Positions 62,462-64,000 of a DNA stretch of 64,000 bases are shown here, in pieces. Position numbers and translations under genes: made by a program. Positions within the stretch are counted from its first letter, which is position 1. Each line of letters begins with the position of its first letter. The stretch is from assembly GCA_026075535.2 (NCBI GenBank), contig AP026541.1, positions 4,092,001 through 4,156,000 of the forward strand, given 5' to 3'. The DNA comes from Tricholoma matsutake. Its lineage: Eukaryota; Basidiomycota; Agaricomycetes; Agaricales; Tricholomataceae. The notes beneath the pieces were generated by a model, which ran no database searches, had not been told where the DNA came from, and worked only from the letters and a program-made list of their open reading frames with translations.

Positions 62462-64000
62462 GACATAATAGCAGAGGATCATGAAACACATTGCTCCATC
62501 TTCTGCCCCATCATTCTTGGCAGTGATAAAACTATGGTATATGTAGCTACAGGACACAATGAGTACTGGCCAATTTATCTTTCTATCAGTAACATCCACA
62601 ATAATATTCGATGCACACATTGCAATGGTGTGGTGCTCCTTGGTTTTCTCGCAATTCCTAAATGTAAGTGTAATATCAAGCTCTAGTATCTCCCCTAATG
62701 CATCTGTGCTTCATTCAGCAACTAATGAATCCTGTGATGATGCCAGCTTTCATAAATTTTGCCATCAACTTCTACATTCATCACTTGCCAAAATACTTGA
62801 ATCACTCAAACCTGCTATGACTACACCTGAGGTTGTTTGTTTTGCCATTTCAGAAAAGTCATCTATGGGCTTGGCCCCCACATCGCAGACTATCCAGAAC
62901 AGGTGTTGCTAGGCTGCATTGTGTAAGGCTGGTGCCCAAAGTATGTCACAGTATCCCCACCAGCTATATACATCATTGATGTGCCTTTAGAGATGTACCG
63001 CACCTGCAAAAGACCTTGACTCTGGTCAGCATGGGTGCTGCTCTCAGGCACATGCCAAATTGTTAGTTGAAGAATTTGAGCTAGGTATACTATGGGATGA
63101 GTATGGACTTGTTGGGGATATCATTGTTAGTTATCTTTTTCTTGCTCCTCTCTGCCTGCGTCTCTGATTACTGTTCTTTTTAGCCATTTACAAGCAGTTT
63201 TCCCAGAGCCAATATCAATGAGCTGCTGTTGCCTGACCTATTACATCAGCTGTTCAAAGGTGCCTTTAAGGACCATCTTGTTACATGGGTGAACAACTAC
63301 ATCAAAACTGAATATCCGGCATCAGAAGCACAGAAGATACTCGACAACATTGATCAGCAGTAAGTTTGCCTTGTCACAAATATAGTTATCATCACTGAAT
63401 CAAATGTTGTAGCATAGCACTAGCCCCATCTTTCACAGGGCTTCAACACTTTCCTGAAGGCTGGAACTTCAAGCAATGGACCGGGAATGATTCTAAGGTG
63501 CTGATGAAGGTGCGCTGCTTTAATTCATATATTACTCATGCTGATGTGGCAAATTGGTGTGCAGGTTTATCTACCAGCAATTGAAGGCCATGTACCAGAT
63601 GATATGGTGCAGGCAATGCATGCCTTTCTGGAGTTTTGCGACATAGCCCAATGCAATGTACATTATACAAACAGCCTGACCGCCTTGGACAATGCCCTTC
63701 AGTGATTTCATCATCATTGCAAAATCTTTCAGATGAGCAGTGTTCGTAATGACTTCAATCTTCCTTGGCAACACTCTCTTAATCACTATGTCAAACTCAT
63801 TCATGCCTTGGAGCTCCCAATGGCCTTTGCTCTTCCATCACAGAATCCAAGTATATCAAGGCTGTGAAGGAGCCATGGCAACACTCAAATTGCTTGAGGT
63901 GCTCAGCCAGATGCTTCTTACCAATCAGTGCCTTGATAAGCTCACAGCTGCTTGCGTTGACTTCACTGACTGTGGGATGCTGGAGGGCACCTGTTTATCA
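62462..64000 (+). pseudogene. Plavaka-type transposase gene (copy P3), runs off the window
   Basis: The first exon seen follows an ATATTAG acceptor at 62461: ILGSDKTMVYVATGHNEYWP and NNIRCTHCNGVVLLGFLAIP, ending at a GTAAGT donor near 62661. Then IYGLGPHIADYPEQVLLGCI with a TAA for Gln (62925), PDLLHQLFKGAFKDHLVTWV (63.25 kb), FPEGWNFKQWTGNDSKVLMK (63.45 kb), YLPAIEGHVPDDMVQAMHAF (63.6 kb) and LPWQHSLNHYVKLIHALELP (63.76 kb). Same subfamily as P2. The N-terminal part is missing upstream, where the truncated MITE and other repeats lie. The C-terminus is outside the window. Confidence 0.75.

Overview
This is eukaryotic, almost certainly fungal, DNA, most likely from a transposon-rich Agaricomycete (mushroom-forming basidiomycete). 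The evidence is short introns (about 50-60 bp) with GTRNGY donors, CTAAC-like branch points and YAG acceptors, together with Plavaka-type transposases, chromodomain Ty3/Gypsy elements, and DUF6698-like and DUF6532-like companion genes. The species cannot be read from the sequence. I found no convincing single-copy host gene, rRNA or true tRNA gene. The window is a transposon graveyard, with several nested insertions that can be dated relative to each other by exact target-site duplications (TSDs).

Left part (0.3-15.5 kb, minus strand): one very large transposon-type gene reads from about 15.5 kb down to 0.3 kb. In order it carries an N-terminal region, a C48/ULP1-like cysteine protease domain, a BED-like zinc finger and a large conserved body that may be a P-element-like transposase core. 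Three insertions cut it: a complete 7.7-kb Gypsy element (G1, 7635-15309, TSD GCAGA), a 0.57-kb repeat-rich insert (4571-5141) and an 848-bp hAT-type non-autonomous element (2510-3357, TSD TGAAAGAT). G1 itself holds a 1.1-kb element with a tRNA-like head and a hairpin array, flanked by a 0.5-kb duplication of the Gypsy sequence.

Middle (15.5-39.4 kb): nested inverted repeats and a solo LTR (17-18.8 kb); an unrecognised ORF remnant (18.9-19.6 kb); a satellite of about 120-bp monomers organised in 360-bp higher-order units (20.8-22.35 kb); a Plavaka-type transposase gene (23.6-27.4 kb, +) broken by a 374-bp MITE; a DUF6698-like gene (27.5-31.9 kb, +) split by a 2.3-kb hAT-type element; a second Plavaka gene (34.1-31.9 kb, -); a DUF6532-like gene (34.3-36.8 kb, +) split by a 485-bp MITE; and low-complexity, hairpin-containing repeats.

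Right part (39.4-61.1 kb): a nested stack. A Ty1/Copia element (LTR from 39416, remains of its 3' LTR at 50265-50294 and 61034-61083) contains a palindromic MITE in its 5' LTR, a Gypsy chromovirus (G2, 42217-48394, TSD GAACC), a solo LTR (48772-49861) and a 10.7-kb Gypsy-type element (G3, 50295-61033, TSD ACAA). G3 in turn contains a hAT-type MITE in the 3' end of pol. G3 also carries an antisense, three-intron gene (51456-52782, +) between pol and its 3' LTR. It encodes a coiled-coil/zinc-cluster-like protein and is the most interesting unit here. From 61.08 kb comes a second copy of the tRNA-like/hairpin element fused to half a MITE, then a third Plavaka gene running off the window.

Internal stops in the LTR elements that I checked are all TGA, nearly always where Arg CGA is expected. 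This points to C-to-T decay at CpG.
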